A DNA stretch of 34,093 nt, taken from positions 1-34,093 of the forward strand of contig JBEKLA010000016.1 in the NCBI GenBank assembly GCA_050010455.1, in the 5' to 3' direction. Both the position numbers and the translations under genes were made by a program. The notes beneath the pieces are model-generated. The model saw only the letters and a program-made list of their open reading frames with translations, was not told where the DNA came from and searched no databases. Source of the DNA: DATJOQ01 sp050010455 (GTDB taxonomy: Bacteria; Desulfobacterota; Binatia; Binatales; Binataceae). This document shows positions 7,950-16,070 of this stretch, piece after piece (within the stretch, counting starts at the first letter, position 1; the number at the start of each line of letters is the position of its first letter).

Positions 7950-8354
7950 TCAAAAAGCGTCCTTCAGAATTTCTACCCGCCGCTCAGCACCGGCGCCAGC
8001 GATCGCCACCACGTCGAACCGGATCGCCCCCGACGCCGCGCGATTGCGGTCCGCGTAGATCGCCGCCGCGCGCCGGATATGGGCCTGCTTGCGCCGATCC
8101 ACGGCCTCCTGCGGAGCGCCCGCGCTCGCGCCCTGCCGCGTCTTCACCTCGACGAACACCAGCGTCGCTCCGTCCATCGCCACCAGGTCGACTTCAGCCC
8201 CGGCCGCGCGAAAATTGCGCGACACGATCCGGTAGCCGTTGCGCTTAAGATGGCGCTCGGCGATTCGCTCGCCGCGCGCGCCAAGCCTGATTCGAGTGGA
8301 CGACCCGCCGCCAGCCTCATCGCCTCTTAGCCAAGCGATCAACCGCTCGAGCAT
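7950..8354 (-). CDS. yraN: YraN-family (UPF0102) endonuclease-like protein
   Basis: This is a 134-residue protein of the UPF0102 family, which has a PD-(D/E)XK nuclease fold but no firmly established cellular role. Motifs visible are GARGERIAERHLKRNGYRIVSRNFR (residues 25-49), the Asp56 of AEVDLVA and the E69-V-K71 of LVFVEVKTR. These together make the D-ExK active-site arrangement. The usual GEIDL is changed to AEVDL here, keeping the Asp. A C-terminal RFDVVAI strand is typical. The gene leads directly into serS with zero spacing. Length is normal for the family. Confidence 0.88.
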   Translation of the reverse strand: MLERLIAWLRGDEAGGGSSTRIRLGARGERIAERHLKRNGYRIVSRNFRAAGAEVDLVAMDGATLVFVEVKTRQGASAGAPQEAVDRRKQAHIRRAAAIYADRNRAASGAIRFDVVAIAGAGAERRVEILKDAF

Positions 8355-8443
8355 CCAAGTCCCCCCCTGTGATCTTTATATACGGGCCATCCCCGACGCG
8401 AAACTACCTTCGCGCTAGCGGCTTCGCAGATGCAGACGATTAT

Positions 8444-8866
8444 CTACCGCGGCGGCGACGGTGAGTGTGCGATCAGCCCCGCCTTATTGCTGTCGTGCCC
8501 GGAGCCATCCGGCCCAAAAGATTCGAGGACGTAATCCTGACCGTCGCTCTGGTAGAAATACGGACGCCCCCACGGATCGAGTAGTGGCAGCCGTCGCGGC
8601 GGCTGTCGTGGGAACACCATCCCCGCATCCAGGTCAACATAGTATTCCGGCGCTAGTGCCGAGAGACCCTGATCTGTCGTCGGATAGGAGCCGTTGTCTT
8701 GGTAATAGCGTTTGAGCACCGACTGCAATGCAGCAATTTGCGCACGCGCTTTCGAATATCTGGTTCGCTCGAGCGAAATTCGGTTGTTCTCGATAAGCAC
8801 GAGGACCACGCCGACGCTTATGATCGCCACGAGCGCGAACCTTAGCTTTATCGCTGTATTCGGCAC
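8444..8866 (-). CDS. Orphan GspG-like (type II secretion major pseudopilin-like) membrane protein
   Basis: The 140-residue product has one N-terminal helix (about 9-26) and a globular part that closely follows the C-terminal domain of GspG. The matching segments are ARAQIAALQSVLKRYYQDNGSYPTTDQGLSAL (about 40-71), then DPWGRPYFYQSDGQDYVLESFGPDGSG (97-123). In GspG this tail binds calcium and helps polymerise the pseudopilus. The prepilin peptidase site (G followed by FTLIE) is absent. The N-terminus reads KLRFALVAIISVGVVLVLIENN, so it would not be processed by GspO/PilD. No other secretion genes are nearby. The start is GTG at 8864-8866 with a GGGGGGA ribosome site. A membrane-anchored pseudopilin relative is the safest call; function unknown. 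Confidence 0.72.
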   Translation of the reverse strand: MPNTAIKLRFALVAIISVGVVLVLIENNRISLERTRYSKARAQIAALQSVLKRYYQDNGSYPTTDQGLSALAPEYYVDLDAGMVFPRQPPRRLPLLDPWGRPYFYQSDGQDYVLESFGPDGSGHDSNKAGLIAHSPSPPR

Positions 8867-8956
8867 GGCAGTCCCCCCGCGTTCTGTCAGCTTAGATCAT
8901 AGCGGCGCGCCAAGACAGGCTGACTGGCGGCGCGGCGATATGTTAGCATCGGCGCG

Positions 8957-9259
8957 ATGGGGCAGCAGCAGAAGAAGATCAGTATCGAACAGGTCCGCCA
9001 CGTCGCCGAACTGGCGCGGCTCGAACTCACGCCGGCTGAAGAAGAACGGTTACAGGCCGACCTGAGCGCGATTCTCGACCACGTCGCCCAGCTCGACGCG
9101 CTCGATACCAGCGCCGTTGAGCCGACCGCTCAGGTGGCCGAAGCGGGCACGCCGTTTCGCGACGACGTGGTCATCAACCCTCCCGCGCCCGAAGAGATGC
9201 TGGCCAACGCCCCCGCCCGCGACGGCACGCTGTTCAAGGTGCCGAAGATCATCGAGTAG
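8957..9259 (+). CDS. gatC: Asp/Glu-tRNA amidotransferase subunit C
   Basis: GatC is the small subunit that wraps between GatA and GatB in the amidotransferase converting Glu-tRNA(Gln) and Asp-tRNA(Asn) to the amide forms. The 100-residue length fits. Typical motifs are ISIEQVRHVAELARLELTPAEEE (8-30), then FRDDVV and the C-terminal DGTLFKVPKIIE. It is not beside its partners: gatA begins 3.9 kb downstream on the same strand after four unrelated genes, one of them on the opposite strand. The AT-poor leader shows no clear Shine-Dalgarno sequence. It is divergent from the GspG-like gene. Confidence 0.95.
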   Translation: MGQQQKKISIEQVRHVAELARLELTPAEEERLQADLSAILDHVAQLDALDTSAVEPTAQVAEAGTPFRDDVVINPPAPEEMLANAPARDGTLFKVPKIIE

Positions 9260-9272
9260 CGCGGAAAAAAAG

Positions 9273-9319
9273 TGCGCGGCACGCGGGTTGCAGAAAAACA
9301 GCAACCCGCGTGCCGCGCA
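9273..9319 (-). terminator. Strong intrinsic terminator after the serine hydrolase gene
   Basis: A perfect 19 bp stem (9273-9291 paired with 9301-9319) has a 9-base loop. On the minus strand it is followed by CTTTTTTT, an ideal U tract, so it ends the beta-lactamase-fold gene that stops at 9335. On the plus strand no T tract follows, but the hairpin may still slow transcription leaving gatC. Confidence 0.9.
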
Positions 9320-9334
9320 AATCACAACTAGTTC

Positions 9335-10498
9335 TCAGCTAATCACCGCCGAACTCACCAGATCCGACAGCCGCTGGAAGCGATCGACGCTGCGCGTCTC
9401 TTCCAGCAGTCCGGCAGTGAGGCACACGAACGTAAGGTCGCGCTCCGGATCAACCCAGAACACCGTCGATCCGGCACCCACCGAGCCGAAGGTCCCCGCT
9501 GAGTTCAGGTTGCCGAACCAATGCGGGAAGATCCCCGTGCCGCGCAAAAAGAAGGTCAGTCCGAGGAAGGCCGGGAATTCGTTCCATCCGCGCATCTCGA
9601 GCGCGTAGTCCCACAGGCTGTTGCGGCGCGTACCGGTATGGTTCGTCGTCGCCAGGCGGATGATCGCCGGCGACAGGATACGCACGCCGTCGAGTTCACC
9701 GCCCTGGCGCAGCATCTCGGCAAAGCGGAACAGGTCGGAGGCGGTCGAGAAAGCGCCGGCTGCCGGCATCTCCGAATCCTCCTTGACGATCATGTTAAAC
9801 GCTTCGAGCAGCTCGGGCGGGAACAAACCCTCGCCGCGATCGCGCACCACGACGGGCACGCGGCGCGGCGCGAGGTCCTTGCGCAGTCCGAGCGCCGTGT
9901 CGTTCATGTTAAGCGGCTTCAGCACTTCGGCGGCCATGATTTCGCGGAACGGACGCGAGCCGCCGTCAATCCTGCGCACGACTTCGGCCACAACCGCATG
10001 CGCGATTATCGGGCTGTAGCTGACTTTCTCGCCCGGAATCGCCTCGACCCCCATCTGGCACACCGCGGCCACGACCGCATCCTGATTCCCGATCAGCTCA
10101 AGCGGTATCGGCGGCAAGCCGGCCGACATCCCGCCGGTATGGGATAGCATCTGGGCAATCGTTACCCGATGCTTGCCCTTGCATCCGAACTCCGGGATCA
10201 CGTCCGCGACCTTGGTGGTCAGTGACAGCTCGCCGCGATCGACACGCGCCAGCACCGTCGCCGCCGTCAGCGCCTTGGTGATCGAGAAGATCAGGAACAC
10301 GTCATCGGTCCGCGCGGCCCGGCCGCTCGCGCGCTCCGTGAAGCCGATCGCTTCGTGCATCGCGACCTTGCCGTTTCGCGCGACGATAACCACCGCGCCG
10401 TCGTACTTCTCCCTGGCGATATGGTCTTTGATCGCCGCACTGAGTCGTCCGAGTCTGGCCGCATCGAGGCCAACCTCTGCTGGTTTCGCAGTCTTCAT
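9335..10498 (-). CDS. Serine hydrolase of the beta-lactamase/EstB fold
   Basis: The 387-residue protein belongs to the class C beta-lactamase-like family (Pfam Beta-lactamase), whose members are mostly esterases or peptidases acting on unknown substrates. The nucleophile motif S-x-x-K is at FSITK (Ser72, Lys75). The second catalytic element reads YSP at Tyr161, where true lactamases have YxN, so lactam hydrolysis is doubtful. A third motif near the end, FGSVGAGSTVFWVDPERDL, is typical of EstB-like esterases. No signal peptide is visible, so it is probably cytoplasmic. The ATG has a GGAGA ribosome site. It is transcribed alone, divergent from adhC and ended by the hairpin at 9273-9319. Confidence 0.88.
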   Translation of the reverse strand: MKTAKPAEVGLDAARLGRLSAAIKDHIAREKYDGAVVIVARNGKVAMHEAIGFTERASGRAARTDDVFLIFSITKALTAATVLARVDRGELSLTTKVADVIPEFGCKGKHRVTIAQMLSHTGGMSAGLPPIPLELIGNQDAVVAAVCQMGVEAIPGEKVSYSPIIAHAVVAEVVRRIDGGSRPFREIMAAEVLKPLNMNDTALGLRKDLAPRRVPVVVRDRGEGLFPPELLEAFNMIVKEDSEMPAAGAFSTASDLFRFAEMLRQGGELDGVRILSPAIIRLATTNHTGTRRNSLWDYALEMRGWNEFPAFLGLTFFLRGTGIFPHWFGNLNSAGTFGSVGAGSTVFWVDPERDLTFVCLTAGLLEETRSVDRFQRLSDLVSSAVIS

Positions 10499-10669
10499 CT
10501 ACTGTCTCCTTGCCGGATTTTCGGCGCGTGTCGATTACAAGAGCAGTGCGCTAGTAGTAGCGCATCTTTTGCTATCAGACAGCCGACGCCGTGACAATAA
10601 AATGCTACAGATGGCCGGTGACCAGTTGCCGGCCGGCATCACAGAAATAAGCCCACCGGAGGGATAACG

Positions 10670-11779
10670 ATGAAAGTAAAGGCAGCAGTCGCGCACAAAG
10701 CCGCGGCGCCATTAGAAATAGAAACTGTCGACCTCGAAGGACCGAAAAAAGACGAAGTCCTGATCGAGATCAAAGCCACCGGCGTATGCCACACCGACGC
10801 CTACACGCTCTCCGGCGCCGACCCCGAGGGCCTGTTCCCTACGATCCTCGGTCACGAGGGCGCGGGCGTGGTGGTCGAAGCCGGCGCCGCGGTAACCTCG
10901 CTGAAGCCCGGCGATCACGTGATCCCGCTCTACGTGCCGGAATGCCGCCAGTGCAAATTCTGCCTCTCCGGCAAGACCAATCTATGCCAGGCGATTCGCG
11001 AGACTCAGGGCCGGGGCGTGATGCCCGACGGCACCAGCCGTTTCTCGCTCGGCGATGCGATGCTCCATCACTACATGGGCACTTCGACCTTCGCGAACTA
11101 CACCGTGGTACCGGAAATCGCCGCAGCCAAGGTGCGTGAGGACGCCCCGTTCGACAAGATTTGTTACGTGGGATGCGGGGTCACGACCGGCGTCGGCGCC
11201 GTCATCAACACCGCGAAGGTCCAGGTCGGCGATTCGGTCGTGGTCTTCGGGTTGGGCGGGATCGGACTTAACGTGGTGCAGGGCGCGAGATTGGCCGGCG
11301 CGCGCATGATCGTCGGTATCGACGTGAATCCCGCCCGGCGCGCGATCGCCGGGAAGTTCGGCATGACGCACTTCGTCAATCCCAGGGAGGTGCGCGGCGA
11401 GTTGGTGCCCTATCTTATCGATCTGACCGGTGGCGGCGCGGATTTCTCGTTCGAATGTGTCGGCAACGTCAAGCTGATGCGCGAGGCGCTCGAATGCTGT
11501 CACAAGGGATGGGGCACCAGCGTCATAATCGGCGTCGCCGGGGCGGGCCAGGAAATCGCCACGCGCCCTTTTCAGTTGGTCACCGGCCGCACCTGGAAAG
11601 GCACCGCCTTCGGTGGCGCGAAGAGCCGCCGCGACGTGCCGAAAATCGTCAACTGGTATATGGAAGGCAGGATCAATATCGACGACCTGATTACGCACGT
11701 GATGCCGCTCGATCGGATCAATCAGGCGTTCGACCTGATGCACGCCGGCGAATCGATCCGGACGGTGGTGACGTTCTGA
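10670..11779 (+). CDS. adhC: S-(hydroxymethyl)glutathione dehydrogenase / class III alcohol dehydrogenase
   Basis: This zinc enzyme oxidises S-hydroxymethylglutathione (formed from formaldehyde) with NAD and also reduces S-nitrosoglutathione. The 369-residue product has catalytic zinc ligands Cys40 (GVCHTDAYTLSG), His62-Glu63 (GHEGAG) and Cys170 (CGVTTG). Structural zinc ligands are Cys92, 95, 98 and 106. The nucleotide fold GLGGIGLNVVQGA follows. Arg110 in the segment IRETQGRGVMPDGTSRF is the residue that marks class III enzymes, matching the human ADH5 arrangement. A GGAGGG ribosome site precedes the ATG. A small cytochrome c lies 74 bp downstream, so a shared formaldehyde or one-carbon role is a reasonable inference. 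Confidence 0.94.
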   Translation: MKVKAAVAHKAAAPLEIETVDLEGPKKDEVLIEIKATGVCHTDAYTLSGADPEGLFPTILGHEGAGVVVEAGAAVTSLKPGDHVIPLYVPECRQCKFCLSGKTNLCQAIRETQGRGVMPDGTSRFSLGDAMLHHYMGTSTFANYTVVPEIAAAKVREDAPFDKICYVGCGVTTGVGAVINTAKVQVGDSVVVFGLGGIGLNVVQGARLAGARMIVGIDVNPARRAIAGKFGMTHFVNPREVRGELVPYLIDLTGGGADFSFECVGNVKLMREALECCHKGWGTSVIIGVAGAGQEIATRPFQLVTGRTWKGTAFGGAKSRRDVPKIVNWYMEGRINIDDLITHVMPLDRINQAFDLMHAGESIRTVVTF

Positions 11780-11847
11780 TGATGCGAGGCGGGCGGTATA
11801 GCTGCCCCGGCTGTGGCTCGCGCCCGCGTCGCCGGACCGGTATATAA
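11779..11847 (+). CDS. Possible 22-residue CPGCG peptide coupled to adhC
   Basis: Overlapping the adhC stop as TGATG is an ORF encoding MMRGGRYSCPGCGSRPRRRT plus two residues, ending in TAA at 11845-11847, six bases before the cytochrome start. It carries a single CxxC knuckle and a basic tail. Overlap with the stop codon is the usual layout for translational coupling, and it fills most of an otherwise empty gap. No homologue is recalled and chance cannot be excluded at this length. Confidence 0.22.
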   Translation: MMRGGRYSCPGCGSRPRRRTGI

Positions 11848-11853
11848 ATTCCG

Positions 11854-12327
11854 ATGACACAAAAATATCGCGTCCGCCTGAAACTGACCCTCGCGTCGAT
11901 CTTCGCGGCCTGGATAATCCCCGTCTCGAGCGCGCTCGCGCTCCCGCAAGGCACCACGCCCATCTTGTTGCCGAATGGCGAAGTGACCAGCGGGCAGTTC
12001 GAGTATCACGACTATTGCGCGAGTTGCCACGGCTTGTCCGGAAAGGGCGACGGCCCGGTTGCCGCGGCGTTGACCAGGTCGCCGGGCGATCTGACCCAAT
12101 TGCGCAAGAAGCACGGCGGCAAATTCCCCTCCCAGCGCGTCTACCGGACCATCGACGGGCGCGATCGGGTGCCCAGCCACGGCACTCGCGAGATGCCGGT
12201 GTGGGGGCAGGTTTTCCGATTGCGCCAGGGCAGTCTTGCTGGAGGTGGCGCTCCGCCCCTGACTGACGAAGAGATCAAGGCGCGCATTCAACCGATCGTG
12301 GAATATATCAAGTCGCTGCAAAAATAA
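11854..12327 (+). CDS. Secreted monohaem c-type cytochrome
   Basis: The 157-residue precursor has a signal peptide (basic start, hydrophobic core about 11-27, likely cut after ALA near 29). One haem attachment site, CASCH (Cys55, Cys58, His59), follows. The distal ligand is probably Met114 in HGTREMPVWG, a motif common in small class I cytochromes of environmental bacteria. It would be matured by Ccm/Ccs and work in the periplasm as an electron carrier. No partner oxidase is adjacent. It follows adhC on the same strand. There is no evident Shine-Dalgarno right before the ATG, so initiation may depend on upstream translation. Confidence 0.88.
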   Translation: MTQKYRVRLKLTLASIFAAWIIPVSSALALPQGTTPILLPNGEVTSGQFEYHDYCASCHGLSGKGDGPVAAALTRSPGDLTQLRKKHGGKFPSQRVYRTIDGRDRVPSHGTREMPVWGQVFRLRQGSLAGGGAPPLTDEEIKARIQPIVEYIKSLQK

Positions 12328-12546
12328 TAAATTTGCCCGGATATCGGCCTTCCTTTCTCGATTGCTAGCGGTGCGCACAGTCGTATGGCGCGGAAGCGGT
12401 TTGGCGGTATGCCGCAAAGGACCGAAACCGGGTTTAACCTTGTGGGACGGAAGCTGTTGGTCTAAAAGGCGATCTGAAATCGGAGAGTCAAAACGAAAAT
12501 TCGGCTTGAAAAATCGAAAAGGAAATTCCGGGTGGAGAGTTAACCG

Positions 12547-12987
12547 ATGAAGAAACAAACCGGCAAAACCGGAAAGAAACCCTCCAATGCCGCGACCCGC
12601 GCGGAGCTGGAAGACAGCGCCGCTATCGCACTGGCACTATTCGAATCGGACGCTCAGGGTATCGCGATCGTCGATCAGTGCGGGCTTATCGAGAAAGCGA
12701 ACCCCAAGCTCGCGCAGATTTTTGGTTACGGCCCTGCGGAGCTTGTTGGTCAAAGCATCGAGATGCTGGTTCCGGAACGGCTGCGCGGTGCCCACGTTTC
12801 CCATCGCGACGACTACTTCAAGTCGCCGCGTGCTCGTCCGATGGGCCTCGGGCTTGCGGGCGATCTGATCGGACGGCGCAAAGACGGAACCGAGTTCCCG
12901 ATCGACGTGAGCCTCAGCTCTTTTGAGTCCGCACACGGGCGCCTCGCGATGGCGTTTATCACCGAACTCTCCTGGGACGCGATTTAG
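12547..12987 (+). CDS. Stand-alone PAS domain protein
   Basis: The 146-residue product is a basic N-terminal tail (about 1-25, rich in Lys) followed by a single PAS domain (about 28-140). Family features are GIAIVDQCGLIEKANPKLAQIFGYGPAELVGQSIEMLVPERLRGAH and then GRRKDGTEFPIDVSLS. No output domain such as kinase, GGDEF or HTH is attached, and the ORF ends cleanly. The RPMGLG segment resembles FixL-type and oxygen/haem-sensing PAS domains, but a haem-binding histidine cannot be assigned with confidence. GGAGAG lies about 10 bp before the ATG. It may be a modular sensor partner for a protein encoded elsewhere. The gap before it (12328-12546) shows no gene. Confidence 0.85.
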   Translation: MKKQTGKTGKKPSNAATRAELEDSAAIALALFESDAQGIAIVDQCGLIEKANPKLAQIFGYGPAELVGQSIEMLVPERLRGAHVSHRDDYFKSPRARPMGLGLAGDLIGRRKDGTEFPIDVSLSSFESAHGRLAMAFITELSWDAI

Positions 12988-13135
12988 TTCGCAACGGAGG
13001 GCGTCACACTCCCGTGGATAGCGGACGAAGCGGGGCGGACTTTGTCAATAGCGAAATTCCCCTATTAGGTCAGTCCGGATCGGCTCCTCGCGTGCAAAGC
13101 GCCGTCCCAGCAGCTACGCTCTTGGATCGCAACCT

Positions 13136-14596
13136 ATGACCTCCGATCTCCACAAGCTCACGATCGCCGAGGCCCGCGCCAGGCTTCGCGCGCGCGACGT
13201 CTCCTCAGCCGAACTCACCCGCGCCTGCTTCGACCGCATCGCCGCGGTCGATCCGAAGCTTCATGCCTATCTCACGCTGTGCGAGCCCGAGGCGATGGCG
13301 CAGGCCGCCGACGCCGATCGCCGCCTCGGCGCGGGAGAAGCGCCCGCGCTGTGCGGAATCCCGCTCGCGATCAAGGACATCTTCGCCACGCGCGGCGTGC
13401 GCACCACCTGCGCCTCGCGTATCCTGGAGAACTTCGTCCCGCCGTTCGACGCCACCGTGATCGCCAAGCTGCGCGCCGACGGCGCCGTCTTTCTCGGCAA
13501 GACCAACATGGACGAATTCGCGATGGGGTCGTCGACCGAGAACTCCGCCTTCGGCCCGACCGCGAATCCCTATGACCTCGGCCGCGTCGCCGGCGGATCG
13601 TCGGGCGGTTCCGCCGCTGCGGTCGCGGCCGACGAATGCCTAGCCGCGCTCGGCACCGATACCGGCGGCTCGATTCGCGAACCGGCGTCGTTCTGCGGAG
13701 TGGTCGGAATCAAGCCGACTTACAGCCGCGTCAGCCGCTATGGCGTCGTCGCCTACGCCTCGTCGCTCGATCAGGTCGGCCCGTTCGCGAAGACCGCGCG
13801 CGACGCCGCGATCATGCTGCGCGCGCTCGCCGGCGTCGACCCGCACGATTCGACCTGCTCCGCCCGTCCCGTGCCCGATTACGAACAATCGCTGACCGGC
13901 GAGGTCAAAGGGATGCGCCTGGGCGTGCCCAAGGAATTTTTCGTCGAAGGGATGGAGCGCGAGGTCGAAGACGCAATCCGCGCCGCGCTCAAACAACTCG
14001 AAGCGATGGGCGCGCGGGCGGTCGAAATCTCGCTGCCCCACACCGAATACGCGATCGGCGCCTACTACTTGATCGCAACCGCCGAAGCCAGCGCCAACCT
14101 GGCCCGTTACGACGGTATCCGCTACGGCTTGCGCGCCGAGGCCGCGACGCTCAGCGACGTTTATAATCTCAGCCGCGCGCAGGGATTCGGCGCCGAGGTC
14201 AAACGGCGCATCATGCTCGGCACCTTCGCGCTCTCGACCGGCTACTACGACGCTTATTATCTCAAGGCGCAGAAGGTCCGCACGTTGATCCGCCGCGATT
14301 TCGAGCGGGCCTTCGAACAGTGCGACGTCATCGTCACGCCGACCGCGCCGACCACCGCGTTCAAGCTCGGCGAGAAAACCGCCGACCCGCTCCAGATGTA
14401 CCTTTCCGACATCTTCACGATTTCGGTCAACCTCGCCGGATTGCCGGGATTGGTGGTGCCGTGCGGCTACGACAGCCTCAACCTGCCGATCGGCTTGCAG
14501 CTTATCGGAGCGCCGTTTGGCGAAGAGGCGATCCTGCGCGCCGGCGACGCCTACGAACGCTCGGGCGCGTTCACCCGCCGCCCGCCGCTGGTATGA
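13136..14596 (+). CDS. gatA: Asp/Glu-tRNA amidotransferase subunit A
   Basis: GatA is the glutaminase subunit that releases ammonia for transamidation of mischarged tRNA. The 486-residue product carries the amidase signature VAGGSSGGSAAAVAADE. The Ser-cisSer-Lys triad is readable as Lys80 (IKDIFATRG), Ser155 and Ser179 (DTGGSIREPASFCG). The ending and length match bacterial GatA. No strong ribosome site is visible upstream of the ATG at 13136. gatB follows 25 bp downstream, so gatAB form an operon, while gatC lies 3.9 kb upstream. Presence of GatCAB implies that Gln-tRNA or Asn-tRNA is made by the indirect route. Confidence 0.96.
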   Translation: MTSDLHKLTIAEARARLRARDVSSAELTRACFDRIAAVDPKLHAYLTLCEPEAMAQAADADRRLGAGEAPALCGIPLAIKDIFATRGVRTTCASRILENFVPPFDATVIAKLRADGAVFLGKTNMDEFAMGSSTENSAFGPTANPYDLGRVAGGSSGGSAAAVAADECLAALGTDTGGSIREPASFCGVVGIKPTYSRVSRYGVVAYASSLDQVGPFAKTARDAAIMLRALAGVDPHDSTCSARPVPDYEQSLTGEVKGMRLGVPKEFFVEGMEREVEDAIRAALKQLEAMGARAVEISLPHTEYAIGAYYLIATAEASANLARYDGIRYGLRAEAATLSDVYNLSRAQGFGAEVKRRIMLGTFALSTGYYDAYYLKAQKVRTLIRRDFERAFEQCDVIVTPTAPTTAFKLGEKTADPLQMYLSDIFTISVNLAGLPGLVVPCGYDSLNLPIGLQLIGAPFGEEAILRAGDAYERSGAFTRRPPLV

Positions 14597-14621
14597 TCGT
14601 CGAGGACAGGCAAGTATCGCG

Positions 14622-16070
14622 ATGACAACGTCGGAAAAATACGAAGCGGTAATCGGGCTCGAAGTTCACACCCATCTGCTGACCCGCTCGAAGATTTTCT
14701 GCGGATGCTCGACCGCTTTCGGCGCGCCGCCCAATCATCACGTCTGCCCGGTATGCATGGGGATGCCGGGAGTGCTGCCGGTGTTCAATCGCCACGTGCT
14801 CGATCTCGCGATTCGCGCCGGATTGGCCGCGCACTGCGAGATCGCCGCGCACTCGATCTTCGCACGCAAAAACTACTTCTATCCCGATCTGCCCAAAGGC
14901 TATCAGATCAGCCAGTACGAGCTGCCGCTATGCAAGGGCGGATACGTCGAATTGCCGGCAACTGACGGCGAGACACCACGGCGCGTCAATCTGGTGCGCA
15001 TCCACCTCGAAGAGGACGCCGGAAAAAATATCCACGGCATCGATTCGAGCCTGGTCGATTTCAACCGCTCGGGCGTGCCGCTGTTGGAGATCGTAAGCGA
15101 GCCCGATATCCGCTCGCCCGAAGAAGCGGGCGCCTATCTGCGCGAGCTGCGTCTGATGCTGCGTTATCTCGACGTCTCCAACGCCAACATGGAGGAAGGC
15201 AGCTTCCGATGCGACGCCAACGTCTCGGTGCGGATACGCGGCGCGACCGAACTCGGCGTCAAGACCGAAGTCAAGAACATGAACTCGTTCAAGAACGTCG
15301 AGAAGGCGATCGCGCACGAGATCGAACGCCAGATCGAGGTTCTCGAAAGCGGCGGACGCGTGGTCCAGGAGACCCATCTATGGGACCCCGATCGCGAAGA
15401 GACGCGCCCGATGCGCTCGAAGGAGTACGCGCACGACTATCGCTACTTCCCCGAGCCCGACCTGCCGCCGCTCAAGGTATCGCACGAGATGGTCGAGGAA
15501 ATCCGCGCCGCGATTCCTGAGCTGCCGGCCGCGCGCCGCGCCCGCTACCTCCGCGACTTCGGCCTGAATCATTACGAAACCGACGTCCTCACTCAGGAGC
15601 GCGACCTCTCGGATTATTTCGAGGAAGTCATCAAGGCGCCGGGGCTCTCCAACCGCAAGGCCGCCGCGAACTGGGTGATGACCGAAGTGCTGCGCGTGGT
15701 GCGCGACAGCGCCAAGCCGATCGCCGAGGCCGCGCCGCGAGCGGCCGAGGTCGGCGCGCTGCTCGCGATGGTCGAAAAGGCGGCCATCAGCCTCAATGCG
15801 GGCAAGACCGCGTTCGCCGCGATGTGCAAGTCGGGCAAGGGCGCATCGGCGACCGTCGCCGAACTAGGATTGGCGCAGGTCTCGGATCAGGACGCGATCG
15901 CCGCGGCCTGCGATACGGTGATCGCCGCCAACGCGGACAAGGTCGCCGAGTATCGCGCCGGCCGCGACAAGCTGTTCGGCTTCTTCGTCGGAGCGGTGAT
16001 GAAAGCGATGGGCGGCAAGGCCAACCCGAAGATCATCAACGACATCTTGAAGCAAAAACTCGCCGCCTAA
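14622..16070 (+). CDS. gatB: Asp/Glu-tRNA amidotransferase subunit B
   Basis: GatB binds the mischarged tRNA and activates it with ATP for amidation. I start at ATG 14622 (MTTSEKYEAVIGLEVHTHLL), giving 482 residues. The frame is open further upstream into gatA, but EAVIGLEVH is the universal family N-terminus. The zinc-type cysteines CGC and CPVC are present around residues 26-47, along with the signatures KNYFYPDLPKGYQISQ and RCDANVSVR. The YqeY-like tail occupies the last ~150 residues, ending NPKIINDILKQKL. The last 35 bp overlap, tail to tail, the convergent secreted-protein gene on the other strand. Confidence 0.96.
   Translation: MTTSEKYEAVIGLEVHTHLLTRSKIFCGCSTAFGAPPNHHVCPVCMGMPGVLPVFNRHVLDLAIRAGLAAHCEIAAHSIFARKNYFYPDLPKGYQISQYELPLCKGGYVELPATDGETPRRVNLVRIHLEEDAGKNIHGIDSSLVDFNRSGVPLLEIVSEPDIRSPEEAGAYLRELRLMLRYLDVSNANMEEGSFRCDANVSVRIRGATELGVKTEVKNMNSFKNVEKAIAHEIERQIEVLESGGRVVQETHLWDPDREETRPMRSKEYAHDYRYFPEPDLPPLKVSHEMVEEIRAAIPELPAARRARYLRDFGLNHYETDVLTQERDLSDYFEEVIKAPGLSNRKAAANWVMTEVLRVVRDSAKPIAEAAPRAAEVGALLAMVEKAAISLNAGKTAFAAMCKSGKGASATVAELGLAQVSDQDAIAAACDTVIAANADKVAEYRAGRDKLFGFFVGAVMKAMGGKANPKIINDILKQKLAA

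Noticed and set aside
9335..10498. Antibiotic-resistance beta-lactamase
   Set aside because: S-x-x-K is present, but the YxN motif is YSP and there is no export signal, so an esterase-type hydrolase is more likely.
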